Shown here: one piece after another, positions 24,148 through 38,891 of the stretch
How the letters are laid out: each line of letters opens with the position of its first letter
How positions within the stretch are numbered: the stretch's first letter is position 1
Assembly: GCA_902524045.1 (NCBI GenBank)
Contig: CABZBT010000004.1
Location: forward strand, 1-50,394
Length of the DNA: 50,394 bases
Direction of reading: 5' to 3'
From: an uncultured Pelagibacteraceae bacterium
GTDB taxonomy: Bacteria; Pseudomonadota; Alphaproteobacteria; Pelagibacterales; Pelagibacteraceae
Notes under the pieces: model-generated
Databases searched by the model: none
Told to the model about the DNA's origin: nothing
The model's input: only the letters and a program-made list of their open reading frames with translations
Program-made: the position numbers and the translations under genes

Positions 24148-26103
24148 ATGAAATATCCGATTCTATTACCCAATATTTTTAATCATCCATTTACATACGA
24201 AAGTGATTTAAAATTAAAAATTGGTGAATATGTATCAGTACCCTTTGGTAAAAATAAGCTAACTGGGGTGGTGTGGGATAAACTAGAAGATAATGAACAA
24301 AAAAAATTTAAGTTAAAAAAAGTTTTTAAAAAATTACAAGTCAAACCTCTAAAAAAAACAACTATAAACTTTTTAAATTGGTTTTCAGAATATAATATTA
24401 TTCCAAAGGGTATGGCTTTAAAATTGATGTTGTTGAGCAACAATGTAATTGAAAATGATTTAAAAAAAAATTTTAAAGTTTTTGAAAGTAATATAAAAAA
24501 TAATTCCACAAAGCTCTCTGAGGATCAAAAAAAATGTTTTAAAGAAATGAGTATGGCGAATAATAAGTTTAGAGTACATGTATTACAAGGGACAACTGGC
24601 TCTGGAAAAACTTTAGTTTATTTCGAGGCACTAAAATCAATAATAGAGAAGGGTTCTCAAGGCTTAATATTATTACCTGAAATAGGATTGACTAGCCAGT
24701 TTGAACAAAAGTTTTTTGAATACTTTGGTTTTAATCCAGGCGTTTGGCATTCAGGAATATCTAAAAAAAAAAAAGAAATAATATGGAGTGGAATTGCCAG
24801 TGGAGATATTCAGGTTATAATTGGAGCAAGGTCGTCTTTATTTTTACCATTCACAAAACTTGGGCTGATTATTGTTGATGAAGAACATGATCAGTCATTC
24901 AAGCAAGATGAGGGTGTAACTTACAATGCGAGAGATATGGCGATAGCCAGAGCATCATTTGAAAATATCCCTATAAATCTAGTAACGGCAGTTCCATCTA
25001 TTGAAACATTTGAAAACATAAAAAAAGGTAAGTATAGTGTATCTAGGTTAAATCAAAGATATAAAAATGCATCTCTTCCAAATTATGAAATCATAAATTT
25101 AAATAATTTTAAATTAGAAAAACAATCTTGGTTATCTAACGAAATTGTCCGAAAGGTGAATTTACACCTAGAAAAAAAAGATCAAGTTTTATTTTTTCTT
25201 AATAGAAGAGGATTTTCACCACATGTGCTATGCAATAAGTGCTATAAAAGTTTCTCATGTCCAAATTGTAGTATCAATCTAGTTTATCACAAAAAGAAAG
25301 ATAATTTGCTTTGCCATTACTGTGGATATAAATCATTTTTAAAAAAAGACTGTTCTAAGGAGGGAAATTGTGAATTTATCTTCAGCGGTCCTGGTGTTGA
25401 AAGAATATCAGATGAAGTAAAAAAAAAATTTCCAGGTAAAAAAATTGAAATTTTTTCAAGTGATACCATGAATAAAAAACACTCAATGGATAAGTTGAAT
25501 AAAATTATTAAAAATGAGACCAATATTTTAGTAGGGACTCAATTAATTTCAAAAGGATTCCATTTTCCAAGTTTAAATTGTATTGTAGTTGTTGACATTG
25601 ATCTCTCATCACAGGGACACGATTTAAGGGGAGCTGAAAAGAATTTACAACTTTATCACCAACTCTCAGGAAGAGCTGGCAGAACTGGAAAACCAGCTAC
25701 AGTTTATTTTCAAACATATAATCATGATACAAAAATGATTGACGATATTACTAATAAAAATCCTGATATTTTTCTGGAAAGAGAGCTAGAGATTAGAAAA
25801 AAAAATAAACTTCCCCCTTTTCAAAGATTTATCTCACTAATACTTACTGGTGAAAATGAGAATAAATTAGAAACAGAAGCTTTAGGATTTAAAAATTTTA
25901 TAGAAAGTAAAATTGAAGGTAGGGTATTGGGTCCAGTAAACGCACCTATATTTAGATTGAGGAAAAAATTTAGAGTTAGATTGCTAATTAGAGGAATTAA
26001 ATCTATGAAGATACAGAACTCAATTGCAAAAATTATTCCAAATTATAAGTTTGCAGCTGGAATAAAACTTTCAGTTGATGTTGACCCCATAAACTTCAAT
26101 TAA
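24148..26103 (+). CDS. priA: Primosomal protein N' (PriA helicase)
   Basis: Walker A GTTGSGKTLVYFEAL, DEEHDQSFKQ, zinc cysteines CNKCYKSFSCPNC...CHYCG, LSGRAGRTGKP. Confidence 0.95.
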   Translation: MKYPILLPNIFNHPFTYESDLKLKIGEYVSVPFGKNKLTGVVWDKLEDNEQKKFKLKKVFKKLQVKPLKKTTINFLNWFSEYNIIPKGMALKLMLLSNNVIENDLKKNFKVFESNIKNNSTKLSEDQKKCFKEMSMANNKFRVHVLQGTTGSGKTLVYFEALKSIIEKGSQGLILLPEIGLTSQFEQKFFEYFGFNPGVWHSGISKKKKEIIWSGIASGDIQVIIGARSSLFLPFTKLGLIIVDEEHDQSFKQDEGVTYNARDMAIARASFENIPINLVTAVPSIETFENIKKGKYSVSRLNQRYKNASLPNYEIINLNNFKLEKQSWLSNEIVRKVNLHLEKKDQVLFFLNRRGFSPHVLCNKCYKSFSCPNCSINLVYHKKKDNLLCHYCGYKSFLKKDCSKEGNCEFIFSGPGVERISDEVKKKFPGKKIEIFSSDTMNKKHSMDKLNKIIKNETNILVGTQLISKGFHFPSLNCIVVVDIDLSSQGHDLRGAEKNLQLYHQLSGRAGRTGKPATVYFQTYNHDTKMIDDITNKNPDIFLERELEIRKKNKLPPFQRFISLILTGENENKLETEALGFKNFIESKIEGRVLGPVNAPIFRLRKKFRVRLLIRGIKSMKIQNSIAKIIPNYKFAAGIKLSVDVDPINFN

Positions 26104-26138
26104 TGAGCAAAAAAAGACGTATTTAACAAATCGGTTAC

Positions 26139-26167
26139 TTGAAGACCTAAAGGTCATATGCTAATTA
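26139..26167 (+). promoter_or_regulatory. Candidate atp operon promoter with an inverted repeat in the spacer
   Basis: TTGAAG - 17 nt - TAATTA in the 108-nt priA-atpH gap; GACCT-AA-AGGTC at 26144-26155. Confidence 0.35.
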
Positions 26168-26211
26168 GAGCCTGATTTTAATTTAACCTTCAAGATTATA
26201 GAGGAACAAAG

Positions 26212-26769
26212 TTGAGCAAAGACACGGGATTTTCAATAACTTCAGCTGAAAGATATTCGCTTGCACTTTATGAGCTATCCAATGAGACCAATCTTTTATC
26301 TAAAATTGAGGAACAGTGCTTATCAGTCCTCAGTCTAATTAACTCAAGTGAGGATTTTAAAAACTTAATAAAGGATCCAATAACAAAAAAAGAAGACCTG
26401 TTCAAGATTATAACTTCAATTTCAGAAAATTATAAATTTGAAACATTACTTAAAAATTTTTTAAATTTCTTAATTCAAAAAAGACGGTTCTTTTTTTTAG
26501 AGAAAATTCTTTTAAGTTTTATTGAAATATGTTCAAAAAAAAGAGGTGAACTTAAAGCTGAATTAAAATCAGCAAAAGAGTTATCCGATGATGAAATAAG
26601 TAAAATTACAGAGGAATTAAGTAAAAATTTTAAATCGAAAATAAAATTAAACTATAAATATGACAAAAGTTTGATAGGAGGTCTGGTGATTCAAGTTGGA
26701 AGCACTATGGTTGACACCTCAATTAAAAATAAATTACAACAAATTGAAAATAGAATGATAGAGGCATAA
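26212..26769 (+). CDS. atpH: F1-ATPase delta subunit (TTG start with upstream agagga)
   Basis: Delta-subunit pattern (AERYSLALYELS...LIGGLVIQVGSTMVDTSIKNKLQQI), start of atpHAGDC. Confidence 0.93.
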   Translation: MSKDTGFSITSAERYSLALYELSNETNLLSKIEEQCLSVLSLINSSEDFKNLIKDPITKKEDLFKIITSISENYKFETLLKNFLNFLIQKRRFFFLEKILLSFIEICSKKRGELKAELKSAKELSDDEISKITEELSKNFKSKIKLNYKYDKSLIGGLVIQVGSTMVDTSIKNKLQQIENRMIEA

Positions 26770-28302
26770 ATGGAAATAAATCCTTCAGAGGTAACAAAAA
26801 TATTAAAAGAACAAATTAAAAATTTTGGTGAAAAGACCGAGGTTACTGAAGTTGGTCAAGTATTATCAGTTGGAGATGGTATTGCTAGAATTTATGGCCT
26901 AGATAATGTTCAGGCTGGTGAGATGGTTGAGTTTGCTGATGGTTCAAAAGGTATGGCTCTTAACCTGGAAAGTGAAAATGTTGGTGTGGTGATTTTCGGA
27001 GACGACAGAAATATTAAAGAAGGTGATGTTGTTAAAAGAACAGGAAATATTGTTGATACACCAGTTGGAAAAGAACTATTAGGTAGAGTAGTTGACGGTT
27101 TAGGAAACCCAATAGATGGAAAAGGAGCGCTTAATAAAAGTGTTAAAAAAACGAGGGTAGAGGTTAAAGCCCCTGGTATTATACCTAGACAATCAGTTAG
27201 TGAGCCAATGCAAACAGGATTAAAATCAATTGATAGTTTAGTGCCAATTGGAAGAGGTCAAAGAGAATTGATTATTGGAGATAGACAGACAGGTAAAACT
27301 GCTGTTGCTGTCGATGCAATTATAAATCAAAAAAAAATTAATGAGTCAGGTGATGAGAAACAAAAATTATACTGTATTTACGTTGCGGTTGGTCAAAAAA
27401 GATCTACAGTAAGACAAATTCAAAAGACCTTAGAAGAAGCAGGCGCGATGGAATATACAACTATTGTTGCTGCTACAGCATCAGACTCAGCTCCATTACA
27501 ATTTTTAGCTCCTTATACAGGTTGTGCAATGGGTGAATATTTTAGAGATAATGGAATGCACGCATTAATTATTTATGATGATTTATCAAAACAAGCTGTT
27601 GCATATAGACAAATGTCTCTTCTTTTAAGAAGACCCCCAGGAAGAGAAGCATACCCAGGAGATGTATTTTACTTACACAGTAGATTATTAGAAAGAGCAG
27701 CAAAACTAAGTGATGAACATGGCGGAGGATCACTAACAGCACTTCCAATAATTGAAACCCAAGGGGGTGATGTTTCTGCATTTATTCCAACAAATGTGAT
27801 TTCAATTACAGATGGCCAAATATTTTTAGAAACAGAACTTTTTAACCAAGGTATTAGACCAGCAATTAATGTTGGTTTGTCTGTATCGAGGGTTGGGTCT
27901 TCAGCTCAAACAAAAGCTATGAAAAAAGTATCTGGTTCGATGAAACTTGAGCTAGCACAGTACAGAGAAATGGCTGCTTTTGCTCAATTTGGATCAGATT
28001 TAGATGCCTCTACGCAGCAGCTACTTAATAGAGGTTCAAAATTGACTGAACTTTTAAAACAAAAACAATATTCACCACTGACGGTCGCAGAGCAAGTGGT
28101 ATCTGTTTTTTGCGGAGTTAAAGGTTATTTAGATGATATTAATTTGAAAGATATTGCAGAGTTTGAGTCTAAAATAATTGAAAAGTGTAAATCTGATAAG
28201 CCTGAAATAATTGAATCAATTCAAAGTTCTGGAAAACTTGAAGAAGATAAAGAAAAACTATTAATAGAAGTAATCACTCAACTCAAACAAAACTTTAAGT
28301 AA
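26770..28302 (+). CDS. atpA: F1-ATPase alpha subunit
   Basis: [44 protein letters not shown]. Confidence 0.98.
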   Translation: MEINPSEVTKILKEQIKNFGEKTEVTEVGQVLSVGDGIARIYGLDNVQAGEMVEFADGSKGMALNLESENVGVVIFGDDRNIKEGDVVKRTGNIVDTPVGKELLGRVVDGLGNPIDGKGALNKSVKKTRVEVKAPGIIPRQSVSEPMQTGLKSIDSLVPIGRGQRELIIGDRQTGKTAVAVDAIINQKKINESGDEKQKLYCIYVAVGQKRSTVRQIQKTLEEAGAMEYTTIVAATASDSAPLQFLAPYTGCAMGEYFRDNGMHALIIYDDLSKQAVAYRQMSLLLRRPPGREAYPGDVFYLHSRLLERAAKLSDEHGGGSLTALPIIETQGGDVSAFIPTNVISITDGQIFLETELFNQGIRPAINVGLSVSRVGSSAQTKAMKKVSGSMKLELAQYREMAAFAQFGSDLDASTQQLLNRGSKLTELLKQKQYSPLTVAEQVVSVFCGVKGYLDDINLKDIAEFESKIIEKCKSDKPEIIESIQSSGKLEEDKEKLLIEVITQLKQNFK

Positions 28303-28311
28303 TAATAAAAA

Positions 28312-30992
<2,681 letters not shown>

Positions 30993-31000
<8 letters not shown>

Positions 31001-31469
31001 TAATATTTTTAATTTTTTCCTTAAGTTCTTTGTAGACATTAAATTTAAAGTCCACTACTACTTCTGTTAAAGTTTCTAGATCAACCCACTTCCATTCTAG
31101 AAACTCAGGTTTTTTTGTTTGAATATTTATTTCTCTATCTTCCCCCGTGAATTTCATTATAAACCATTTCTGTTTTTGTCCTTTATACTTACCCTTCCAT
31201 ATTATTCCCAACAAATGATCAGGAAGCTCATATGTAATAAAGCCATCCAGTTCTTTTAAAAGTTCTACCTTTGTTATGCTAGTTTCCTCCTCCAATTCTC
31301 TATATGCGGCTGAAAGACTATCCTCACCTTCATCAATACCCCCTTGCGGCATTTGCCAAAATTTTTTTGGATTATCTATTCGTCTTGCAACAAAAATCTT
31401 ATTTTCTTTATTTAAGACGATTATACCTACACCATTTCGCAATGGTAAATTTCTGTATTCGTCTTTCAT
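30993..31469 (-). CDS. rppH: Nudix RNA pyrophosphohydrolase
   Basis: RNLPLRNGVGIIVLN...WQMPQGGIDEGEDSLSAAYRELEEETSI Nudix box. Confidence 0.93.
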
Positions 31470-32612
31470 TTAGCCTTTTAAAAGTTTTAAAGCGTAATTT
31501 AATTGATTATCAGTTTCAGTCTTAATTCTAAATTCATCTGAGTCCTCATTAACTTCAATATCTGGATTTACCCCAACTTCTGAAATAGATTTACCTGATG
31601 GCAAGTAATATTTTGCAACTGTTAGTCTTATAGCCCCTTTATTTTTAAGTGGTATTATTGACTGTACCGAACCTTTTCCGTAACTATTTTCTCCGATTAT
31701 TATCGCTCTTTTATGGTCTTTTAGTGCACCAGCAACTATTTCTGAAGCTGATGCAGATCCATAATTTATTAAGACAAGTAAAGTTTTGCCATCAATTAAA
31801 TCTCCTTTTTTTGCAAACCACTTTCGGTTCTCAGAGGCCTTTCTTCCTTTAGTTGAAACTATTTCACCATTATTTAAAAAAAAATCTGAAACTCTAATTG
31901 CTTGAGATAATAAGCCACCAGGATTATTTCTTAGATCAAGTATATATGAGGTTACATTCTGATTATCCTCGAATTTTTTAATTTGGTCTCTTATTTGTTC
32001 ACTACTATTTTCATTGAAAGAAGTTAACCTAATATATCCAATATCTTTCTTTAGTAATTCAGCTCTAACGGATTTGATTTCAATGATTTCTCTAACAATA
32101 TTAAATTTAAGCGCTTTCTTTTGACCAACTCTCCTAATTGTTAAATTTATGGATGAACCAACAGGTCCTCTCATCAAATCTACAGCTTCACTGAGAGATT
32201 TACCTTGAACTTGTGTGCCGTCTATTTTTATAATGAAATCTCCTGCCTTAATTCCTGCTTTTGATGCGGGTGTCCCGTCAATGGGCGAAATAACTTTAAC
32301 AACTCCGGACTCCATGCCCACTTCTATTCCTAATCCTCCAAATTCACCACTTGTTTCAGTTTGCATTTCGTTAAAAATTTCTGGGGACATATATGCCGAA
32401 TAAGGATCAAGTGATTGTAACAAACCATTAATGGCTGAGTCCATACTATCAGATTGATTTATCTCGTCGACATACTCTTTATTAATTTTTTCTAACACTT
32501 CCCCAAATAAATCTATTTTCTGGTAAATATTATTTTCAGTAGAATTGACAACGCTTAAAGTTAAAAATTTAAAAATAATTAAAGCACTTAAAGTAAAAAA
32601 AATTTTTTTCAT
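31470..32612 (-). CDS. ctpA: S41 C-terminal processing peptidase, PDZ domain
   Basis: Signal peptide-like N-terminus, PDZ, DLRNNPGGLL, NYGSASASEIVAGALKD...SYGKGSVQ. Confidence 0.93.
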   Translation of the reverse strand: MKKIFFTLSALIIFKFLTLSVVNSTENNIYQKIDLFGEVLEKINKEYVDEINQSDSMDSAINGLLQSLDPYSAYMSPEIFNEMQTETSGEFGGLGIEVGMESGVVKVISPIDGTPASKAGIKAGDFIIKIDGTQVQGKSLSEAVDLMRGPVGSSINLTIRRVGQKKALKFNIVREIIEIKSVRAELLKKDIGYIRLTSFNENSSEQIRDQIKKFEDNQNVTSYILDLRNNPGGLLSQAIRVSDFFLNNGEIVSTKGRKASENRKWFAKKGDLIDGKTLLVLINYGSASASEIVAGALKDHKRAIIIGENSYGKGSVQSIIPLKNKGAIRLTVAKYYLPSGKSISEVGVNPDIEVNEDSDEFRIKTETDNQLNYALKLLKG

Positions 32613-32959
32613 ATTATTAATTTTTCTTTTGGTATAAATTCAGACCATACTTTTTCCAATTCATAAAATTTCCTTTTTTCAGGATGAAATATATGAACTA
32701 TAAGATCTATTCCATCTACAAGTTTCCACTCAGTGCTTTCTTTTCCCTCGATTTTGGACTCTTTCATTCCATAATCCATAAATTTCTTTAAAACTTGTTC
32801 TGAAAGTGACTGGATATGTCTAGAGGAAGTACCACTAGCAATTATCATATAATCTGCCATAGAACTTTTGTCTTTAAGATCAATACTGACAATGTCTAGG
32901 GCTTTATTTAAATCTAAAGTTTTAATTATTACTTTTTTTAAATCTAAAGTTTTATCCAT
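32609..32959 (-). CDS. rsfS: Ribosome silencing factor RsfS
   Basis: DIKDKSSMADYMIIASGTSSRHIQSLSE-like core, EWKLVDGIDLIVHIFHPEKRKFYELEKVW. Confidence 0.93.
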   Translation of the reverse strand: MDKTLDLKKVIIKTLDLNKALDIVSIDLKDKSSMADYMIIASGTSSRHIQSLSEQVLKKFMDYGMKESKIEGKESTEWKLVDGIDLIVHIFHPEKRKFYELEKVWSEFIPKEKLII

Positions 32960-32976
32960 TAATTGTATTTAGCATA

Positions 32977-33522
32977 TCAAATTTTTCTTAATTGAGAAGA
33001 AGAAATATTGACCTTTTCAAATTCTATAAATTTCAAATTTTCTTTATTTAATCTTTTATATGATGTTGAATCTAAAGATTTTCTTTTATAACCATGCCTG
33101 TCGAAAACTATTATTCTACATTTTTGTGAAATTGATTTCCACTTATACCATTTATGAAATTTTATTAAATTATCAGCCCCCATTATGAAATAAATTTCAA
33201 TTTTTTTATTCTTTAAAATATGATTCACTAAATCTAACGTTCTATTTGAATTAATAATATCTTCGTAAAATTTTACTTTAATAAATTTATTGGATCCTAT
33301 AATTTTTTTACAATATCTAATTCTATTTTTTAAACTTGAATATGTTTTTTTTTTAAATGGATTTTTTTTAGTTATTGCCCAAATAACATTTCTTAAATCA
33401 AATCTTTTAATAGCCTCTTTGGAAATTGTAAGGTGACCTTTGTGTGCAGGATCAAAAGAACCACCCAGGATACCAACTTTATTTTTTTTTCTTATCAATT
33501 TAATTCCTGATTTTACCATCAC
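32977..33522 (-). CDS. nadD: Nicotinate-nucleotide adenylyltransferase
   Basis: GILGGSFDPAHKGHLTIS, MGADNLIKFHKWYKW, SSSQLRK. Confidence 0.92.
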   Translation of the reverse strand: MMVKSGIKLIRKKNKVGILGGSFDPAHKGHLTISKEAIKRFDLRNVIWAITKKNPFKKKTYSSLKNRIRYCKKIIGSNKFIKVKFYEDIINSNRTLDLVNHILKNKKIEIYFIMGADNLIKFHKWYKWKSISQKCRIIVFDRHGYKRKSLDSTSYKRLNKENLKFIEFEKVNISSSQLRKI

Positions 33523-34749
33523 TTGTTACTTGATATTTATAGGAAATTAGTTGTCTTAGTCCAATAGGTCCTCTCGGAGGAAGAACATTTGTTGAAATAC
33601 CAACCTCACCACCAAATCCAAATTCACCACCATCTGCAAATTGTGTAGATGTATTATGCATTGCTATTGAACTTTTAACTCCAATTAAAAATTTTTTAGC
33701 AGTTTTTTTGTTTTTAGTAATAATACAATCAGTATGCATAGTTCCATATTTATTAATATGAGAAATAGCCTCTTGTAAGTTTTTGACTGATTTTACAGAA
33801 ACGCTGGCAGATAAATATTCTTTTGACCAATCTTTAATTGATGCTTTTTTGATTTTACCTTTATAAATTTTTCGTATTTTATTATCACCAATAATTTGAC
33901 AACCTTTTTCCTCTAATATCTTCAATATGTGAGTTCCAAACTTTTTGATTATATGCTCATTTAGCAAAATTGTTTCAGTTGCTCCACAAATCGCTGTATT
34001 TCTTAATTTTGCATTTACAATTACTTTAGTAGCAATTTTGGGATCTGCATCTTTATCTACATATGAATGACAAACACCTTCTAAGTGACCAATAGTTGGA
34101 ATTTTAGAAATGTTTTGTACTTTTTTAACTAAATTTTTACCCCCTCTTGGTATGATTACATCAATAAAATTAGTCATTTTAGTAAGTAAAAAATCTACCA
34201 CTTTTCTATTTTTTATATCTATGAATTGAACAAAGTTTTGATTAACTTTATTAATCTTTAAAGCTTTTCTGAATAAATTTGATAAAATTTTATTAGAATA
34301 AAAGGCCTCAGAACCACCTTTCAAAATAACTGGATTTCCAGATTTAAAACATAATGATGCTACATCCGAAGTTACATTTGGTCTACTTTCATAAATTACA
34401 CCCATTACTCCTATCGGGATTGATATTTTTGAAAATACAAGTCCATTAGGTCTTTTCCATCTTTCAATGACATTATGAACTGGATCCTTTAACTTAATTA
34501 TTTTTTGGATTGAATTAATAATACCCGAGATTTTTTTTTCATTTAAAATAAGTCGATTTATTAAATTATCTCTTAACTTTATTTTGATAGCCTGATCTAC
34601 ATCTTTTTTATTTTCTTTAAGAATTAAATACTTATTTTTTCTTATCATTTTAAGATAATCACTTAAAACTTTATTTTTTTTATAAGTATTTATTGGTTGA
34701 GCAAACGCTTTTTTTGATCTTTCACCAATATTAATTAATATCTTTCTCA

Positions 34750-34750
<1 letters not shown>
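33500..34750 (-). CDS. proA: Glutamate-5-semialdehyde dehydrogenase (gamma-glutamyl phosphate reductase)
   Basis: PIGVMGVIYESRPNVTSDVASLCFKSGNPVILKGGSEA; adjacent proB. Confidence 0.95.
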
Positions 34751-36853
<2,103 letters not shown>

Positions 36854-36856
36854 CTA

Positions 36857-37111
36857 TTAATTGGGTTTTACTGAAACAAAAGTTCTATCTGACTTTGTTT
36901 TTTTAAAAACTACTTTACCTTTTATTACTGAAAAAATTGAGTGATCTTTACCCATTCCAACGTTTTCTCCAGGAAATATTTTTGTACCCCTTTGTCTTAC
37001 AATAATGTTTCCAGGTATAACAGATTGTCCACCATACTTTTTGACACCAAGTCTTCGTCCAGCACTATCACGTCCATTTCTAGAAGAGCCGCCTGCTTTT
37101 TTTGTTGCCAT
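36857..37111 (-). CDS. rpmA: 50S ribosomal protein L27
   Basis: [29 protein letters not shown]. Confidence 0.97.
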   Translation of the reverse strand: MATKKAGGSSRNGRDSAGRRLGVKKYGGQSVIPGNIIVRQRGTKIFPGENVGMGKDHSIFSVIKGKVVFKKTKSDRTFVSVKPN

Positions 37112-37124
37112 AATTAATTCTTAG

Positions 37125-37508
37125 TTATTTACTAGCCTCTTTTTTTGTTTCTTTAGAAACTTTTTCAGCCTCTGAGAGAATTTTACCATCTTTTGAAAAA
37201 ATTTTATTTATTCTAATCATAGAATATTCCTGTCTATGCCCATTTTTTCTTCTTGAGTTATGTCTTCTTCTTTTTTTAAAAATTAATACAGTCCTATTTT
37301 TACTATTTTTAATTAAGTCAGCTTCAACTTTTGCACCATTTATCATTGGAGCTCCAACTTCTATTTTATCATCATTTCCATAAGCTAAAATTTCATTAAA
37401 TTCTATTTTTGAATTAGCTTTAATATCTGTTAATTTCTCAATTTTCAAAATCTCACCAGATTTGATTTTGTATTGCTTACCACCTGTTTTTATGACTGCG
37501 AATGACAT
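37125..37508 (-). CDS. rplU: 50S ribosomal protein L21
   Basis: FAVIKTGGKQYKIKSGEILKIEKL, FKKRRRHNSRRKNGHRQEYSMIRI. Confidence 0.96.
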   Translation of the reverse strand: MSFAVIKTGGKQYKIKSGEILKIEKLTDIKANSKIEFNEILAYGNDDKIEVGAPMINGAKVEADLIKNSKNRTVLIFKKRRRHNSRRKNGHRQEYSMIRINKIFSKDGKILSEAEKVSKETKKEASK

Positions 37509-37533
37509 ATAAATACTCTAAATTTTGTTATGC

Positions 37534-37561
37534 AATATAGTCTGAGCAAGCCTATAGTCAA
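37534..37561 (-). promoter_or_regulatory. Candidate sigma70 promoter for rplU-rpmA-obg
   Basis: On - strand TTGACT - 16 nt - TATATT, about 26 nt upstream of rplU ATG. Confidence 0.65.
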
Positions 37562-37571
37562 GTTTTATAAA

Positions 37572-38303
37572 TCAAAAATTGTCCTTTAAATCTCTTAATT
37601 TTGAAAATCTTTCAATATCATTAGCTTTAAGAAATATATTGCATTCTATTTCATCAGATAAAATTGATGGAATGGTGGGTTGGCCGTTTTTTATTTTTTC
37701 TTTAATTTTTTCAATTTTACTCTTCAAGTTTAAATTATCAGGATCGATTGACTCACAAAATTTTGAATTTTGTAATGTATATTCATGGCCGCAATATATC
37801 TGAGTATCTTTTGGAAGTTCTTTTATTTTTTTTAATGAGTTGAACATCTGTTCATAAGTTCCCTCAAAAATTCTACCACATCCTAAAGAAAATAAAGTAT
37901 CCCCAGTAAAAATTTTTTTTTCCAAAAAAAAATGAAAGGCAACATGCCCACTTGTATGACCTGGAGTGTGATAAATTTTCGCCTCAAAATTTTCGCCTTT
38001 CCATTTTTGATTATCTTCCACAAGCACATCAATTTCTGGAATACGATCTTTATCTTCTTTAAATCCAACTATTTTAGAATTATATCTTTTCTTTAATTCA
38101 AAGTTGCCACCTACATGATCATAATGATGATGAGTATTAAGAATATATTTTAACTCAATATTATTACTTTCAACATATTTGATAATTGGAGCTGCCTCAC
38201 CAGGGTCAACAACACATCCAATACCTTTAGTGTCATCGATTAACAAGTAACTATAATTATCTTTTAAACACTTAATAATTTCTATTCTCATCTTATTTTT
38301 CAA
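37572..38303 (-). CDS. gloB: Hydroxyacylglutathione hydrolase (glyoxalase II) family
   Basis: LNTHHHYDHVGGN, HTPGHTSGHVAF, FTGDTLFSLGCGRIFEGT, YCGHEYTLQNSKF. Confidence 0.92.
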   Translation of the reverse strand: MKNKMRIEIIKCLKDNYSYLLIDDTKGIGCVVDPGEAAPIIKYVESNNIELKYILNTHHHYDHVGGNFELKKRYNSKIVGFKEDKDRIPEIDVLVEDNQKWKGENFEAKIYHTPGHTSGHVAFHFFLEKKIFTGDTLFSLGCGRIFEGTYEQMFNSLKKIKELPKDTQIYCGHEYTLQNSKFCESIDPDNLNLKSKIEKIKEKIKNGQPTIPSILSDEIECNIFLKANDIERFSKLRDLKDNF

Positions 38304-38889
38304 TTAAGAATATACCTAATTCTGCAAATAAATTTTTATAAAATAAATTAAAATTACTAATATTTGACATATTTTTATTAGTTAGAGCTAAAGATTTAAA
38401 GATTTTAAAGTTTATAATTTTCGAAAATTTAACAAAATCTTTAATCGTACACATATGAATATTTGGGGTGTTGTACCAATCATTTGGTAATGATTCTGTG
38501 ATTGGCATTGTTCCTTCGATAAGTAAATTTAATCTTACTTTCCAATGACCAAAATTTGGAATTGTTATGATTGCTTTCTTTCCAACTCTTAAAAGTTCTT
38601 TTATAACAATTTCAGGATTTATGAAAGCTTGTAAAGTTTGACCTAGAACAACATAATCAAAAGAGTCATTTGGAAATTGTTTTAAATCCAATTCCGCATT
38701 TCCCTCAATTACAGTAAGTCCTTTTGATATGCAGGTTTGAACTTTATCCTTTGAAATCTCAATTCCTCTCGCATCAACATTCTTATTTTTTTTTAATGAC
38801 TCCATTAATGTGCCATCATCGCAGCCAACATCTAAAACTCTTGTTTTTTCTTCTATTAAATCGACAATTATTTTATATTCTGTTTTCAC
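38293..38889 (-). CDS. metW: Methionine biosynthesis protein MetW
   Basis: SAM-methyltransferase-like RVLDVGCDDGTLMESL, FDYVVLGQTLQAF, next to metX. Confidence 0.92.
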   Translation of the reverse strand: MKTEYKIIVDLIEEKTRVLDVGCDDGTLMESLKKNKNVDARGIEISKDKVQTCISKGLTVIEGNAELDLKQFPNDSFDYVVLGQTLQAFINPEIVIKELLRVGKKAIITIPNFGHWKVRLNLLIEGTMPITESLPNDWYNTPNIHMCTIKDFVKFSKIINFKIFKSLALTNKNMSNISNFNLFYKNLFAELGIFLIEK

Positions 38890-38891
38890 TA

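Noticed and set aside
24183-24509. 108-aa antisense ORF within priA
   Set aside because: Low-complexity Phe/Leu-rich reading opposite Lys-rich coding sequence; no domain and no independent start signal.
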